A stretch of DNA of 64,000 nt from contig CAVIKF010000008.1 of NCBI GenBank assembly GCA_963643505.1, positions 7,273 through 71,272 on the forward strand, in the 5' to 3' direction. Position numbers and translations under genes: made by a program. The notes beneath the pieces are model-generated. The model worked only from the letters and a program-made list of their open reading frames with translations. It was not told where the DNA came from and made no database searches. Source of the DNA: CAVEFW01 sp963643505. Lineage in GTDB: Bacteria > Actinomycetota > Coriobacteriia > Coriobacteriales > Eggerthellaceae. Shown piece after piece: positions 62,157 to 64,000 of the stretch. Position 1 is the stretch's first letter, and the number at the start of each line of letters is the position of its first letter.

Positions 62157-64000
62157 ATGTTTAAAGCACGACACAGGTGGACAAAGAGCGCAGGCTCAGT
62201 GGTCTTGGGAGTCATTGCGGCTATGTCTTTGACCGCGGGGATCGCGTTCGCTGACGCACCGACCCAGGCGATGAACACTGACGGTTATGTCACGTCCGCA
62301 ACGACCCCCGCATCCCAGCCCGTGCCCGAGATCTTGGGCATCTCGTCCATTGAGGAGTCCAACGGCACGCTCGACACGATCAGCTACAACGATTGGAAGA
62401 ACGAGAAATGGTCGGTCAAGTACATTTTGATGGGCTCTTCCGAGTACAACACCAACCCAAATCCCTATTTCAACAACGTGTTTGCGGGGTCTGGCAAGGT
62501 CCCGGTGTACAACAAGCAGCATGACGGCATGACCCCGAAGGTCACCCGCCCGATGGCGGCTCTCCTTCCCTATGCTGATACCAGCGATGGTGGCGGCGAC
62601 CAAGCTGTTTGGAACATGCTTCCTGACATCATCATCGGATGCCGCACGTCAAGCACGACGACGACCACCTATTCCGACGCCGAGTTCGCCCCCGCTGCGG
62701 CCAAGGCAAACGGCGTTTCCAACTATAGCCCGATTGCCATCGACTACAACATGAGCACGCTTGCAAGTATCGTCAACAATGCGTATCTCACGGCAGACGC
62801 TGCCGACACGGTTGTTGAAAACAGCAACGGTGCAAAGCAGCTCCGCTATGGCTCTGCGATGGCCATCGTGAGCAAGTACGAGGCCTTCGTGAAGGGCTCC
62901 CAGGGCTATGTCTTAAAGCAGCTTGAGGCTAACAACGCCGAGAAGAAGACCTATGCGATCGTCACCGCTACCGCTGATGGCACATACACGCTCTTGAGCA
63001 CACCCGCTTCCTGGAGTTCCGGCACGCGTATCATCGAGGCGCTCTTTGCGGTTGGCAACAACCTTGCCGACGACTTTTCTGGCGCCGTGTCGGCGGAACA
63101 GCTCGACCAGGCCGATCTCATCATCGTAACCGGCAGCGACACGAACGATATCGTCACCTCTCTCGAGAAGTACAAGTCCAAGATGTATTGGGTTACGGAC
63201 GGCTCGACGAATCGCGGCCAGATCTATCACAACGCATCCAACTCGATGGACGTCGCGACTCACTACGCTCGCATCATGAGCTGCCTCTATCCCGAGTATC
63301 TCGACCAGTCTGACATGGTCGCCTATTTCTACGAGCAGTTCTACCATGTCAAGTCCGACGCTTTGGCAAAGGCTCTTGACAACGCCATGGACGGCGTTCG
63401 CAACTGGGATCAGGCAACGGGCGAGAATGAGCTTGAGTGGACCGAGTCGACGCTAGCCGATTACAGCACGGCTGATGTGGCATCTAAGCTCAACGAGGGC
63501 GTTTCCTATATCGAGTCCTTGAGCGCCGCTCAGATCAAGGATATGGGCCAGATCGCCTATGACCTTGTTGCGCTGAACGGTTTCTATGCGGTCCAAGCGA
63601 TTGAAGCCCTGCCCGATGTTAGCGCGATCACCGGCAGCGATGTTGAGGCAGTTGAGGCAGCACGAGCCGCTTACGATGCGCTTTCCGAGGATCAGAAGGC
63701 TTTGGTGTCCGCCGAGAATCTCAAAAAGCTCGAGGATGCCGAGAAGGCCGTTGAGAATTTAGTAGACATCTCCACCGTCGGCATCAAGGACCCCGGTGCG
63801 CAGTTCTACACCGGTAAGGCCATCACGCCGTTGGCCGGCTCCACCAAGACCGCCAGCGTCGGCAAAATCTACGAGGGAACCGACTACACCGTCGAGTACA
63901 AGGACAACGTGGGCGAGAAGGGCGAGGTCACCACGGCCACGGCCGTCGTCACCGGCATCGGCAAGTACAAGGGCACCGTCGAGATCACCTTCGCCATCGA
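62157..64000 (+). CDS. Secreted surface substrate-binding-like protein (partial, runs off the window)
   Basis: Open from ATG 62157 (after AAGGAGG) to the end of the window: 614 full codons. A signal peptide ends near residue 32 (GIAFA). Residues about 60-410 again resemble a class III substrate-binding protein (MLPDIIIGCRTS, VSNYSPIAIDYNMSTL, ADLIIVTGSDTND). A helical FIVAR-like module (ARAAYDALSEDQKALV, about 500-535) and an Ig-like surface repeat (GAQFYTGKAITPL, GIGKYKGTVEITFA) follow, as in other cell-surface proteins of this group. The FIVAR and Ig-like modules suggest wall attachment, so the organism may relay ligand from this surface protein to the lipoprotein and then to the FecCD importer. 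The C-terminus is not seen. Confidence 0.82.
   Translation, partial: MFKARHRWTKSAGSVVLGVIAAMSLTAGIAFADAPTQAMNTDGYVTSATTPASQPVPEILGISSIEESNGTLDTISYNDWKNEKWSVKYILMGSSEYNTNPNPYFNNVFAGSGKVPVYNKQHDGMTPKVTRPMAALLPYADTSDGGGDQAVWNMLPDIIIGCRTSSTTTTTYSDAEFAPAAAKANGVSNYSPIAIDYNMSTLASIVNNAYLTADAADTVVENSNGAKQLRYGSAMAIVSKYEAFVKGSQGYVLKQLEANNAEKKTYAIVTATADGTYTLLSTPASWSSGTRIIEALFAVGNNLADDFSGAVSAEQLDQADLIIVTGSDTNDIVTSLEKYKSKMYWVTDGSTNRGQIYHNASNSMDVATHYARIMSCLYPEYLDQSDMVAYFYEQFYHVKSDALAKALDNAMDGVRNWDQATGENELEWTESTLADYSTADVASKLNEGVSYIESLSAAQIKDMGQIAYDLVALNGFYAVQAIEALPDVSAITGSDVEAVEAARAAYDALSEDQKALVSAENLKKLEDAEKAVENLVDISTVGIKDPGAQFYTGKAITPLAGSTKTASVGKIYEGTDYTVEYKDNVGEKGEVTTATAVVTGIGKYKGTVEITFAI

Overview
The window is about 64 kb of high-GC bacterial DNA that looks like a chromosome of the class Coriobacteriia, probably an Eggerthellaceae-like gut anaerobe. 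That placement is an inference. It rests on giant secreted proteins with dockerin-like or sortase-like ends, Tat-exported surface proteins, clostridial-style GGDEF/HD-GYP signalling genes beside actinobacterial-type housekeeping genes, and TTG/GTG starts. No rRNA, tRNA, CRISPR array, transposase or phage gene was recognised.

Layout. 1-13.9 kb: three secreted proteins ending in the same two-EF-hand dockerin-like module (a 3' fragment, a 3113-residue subtilisin-like protease, and a 1215-residue GLUG-repeat protein). 14.0-20.3 kb: small envelope genes, a Wzx/MATE-like flippase with a repetitive N-terminal tail, and a zinc-ribbon/TPM pair. 20.4-30.4 kb: a signalling operon with an Hpt protein, hybrid histidine kinase, GGDEF cyclase, REC-HD-GYP phosphodiesterase, a lipoprotein fusing a solute-binding protein to a 5'-nucleotidase C-terminal-like domain, and a second hybrid kinase. 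Together these could sense an extracellular ligand and set cyclic-di-GMP. 30.4-36.2 kb: a YfcE-like phosphoesterase and a convergent Tat-exported 1614-residue surface protein. 36.3-46.8 kb: metabolic genes (isochorismatase-like hydrolase, cysteine synthase, arylamine N-acetyltransferase, gltB/gltD, an atypical moeA paralogue). 47.0-64 kb: a large uptake and envelope cluster with a membrane-anchored 1907-residue surface protein, two FecCD permeases, an ABC ATPase, MoxR ATPase, DUF58 protein, DUF4129-like membrane protein, a lipoprotein and a secreted protein resembling class III substrate-binding proteins. The last gene runs off the window.

The most unusual pattern is at gene ends. Just downstream of at least five stop codons lies a second, slightly decayed copy of the gene's own last codons plus a stop (after the S8 protease, the 14.0 kb membrane protein, yfcE, moeA and the DUF4129-like gene). 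Other junctions carry short tandem repeats of 14, 28, 39 or 40 bp. Similar repeats appear in frame inside linkers of several proteins, including a probable insertion within the acetyltransferase fold. This points to an active local duplication process that shapes gene ends, ribosome-binding regions and protein linkers. The other main candidate for a little-described system is the SBP/5'-nucleotidase-like/phosphorelay/c-di-GMP operon.
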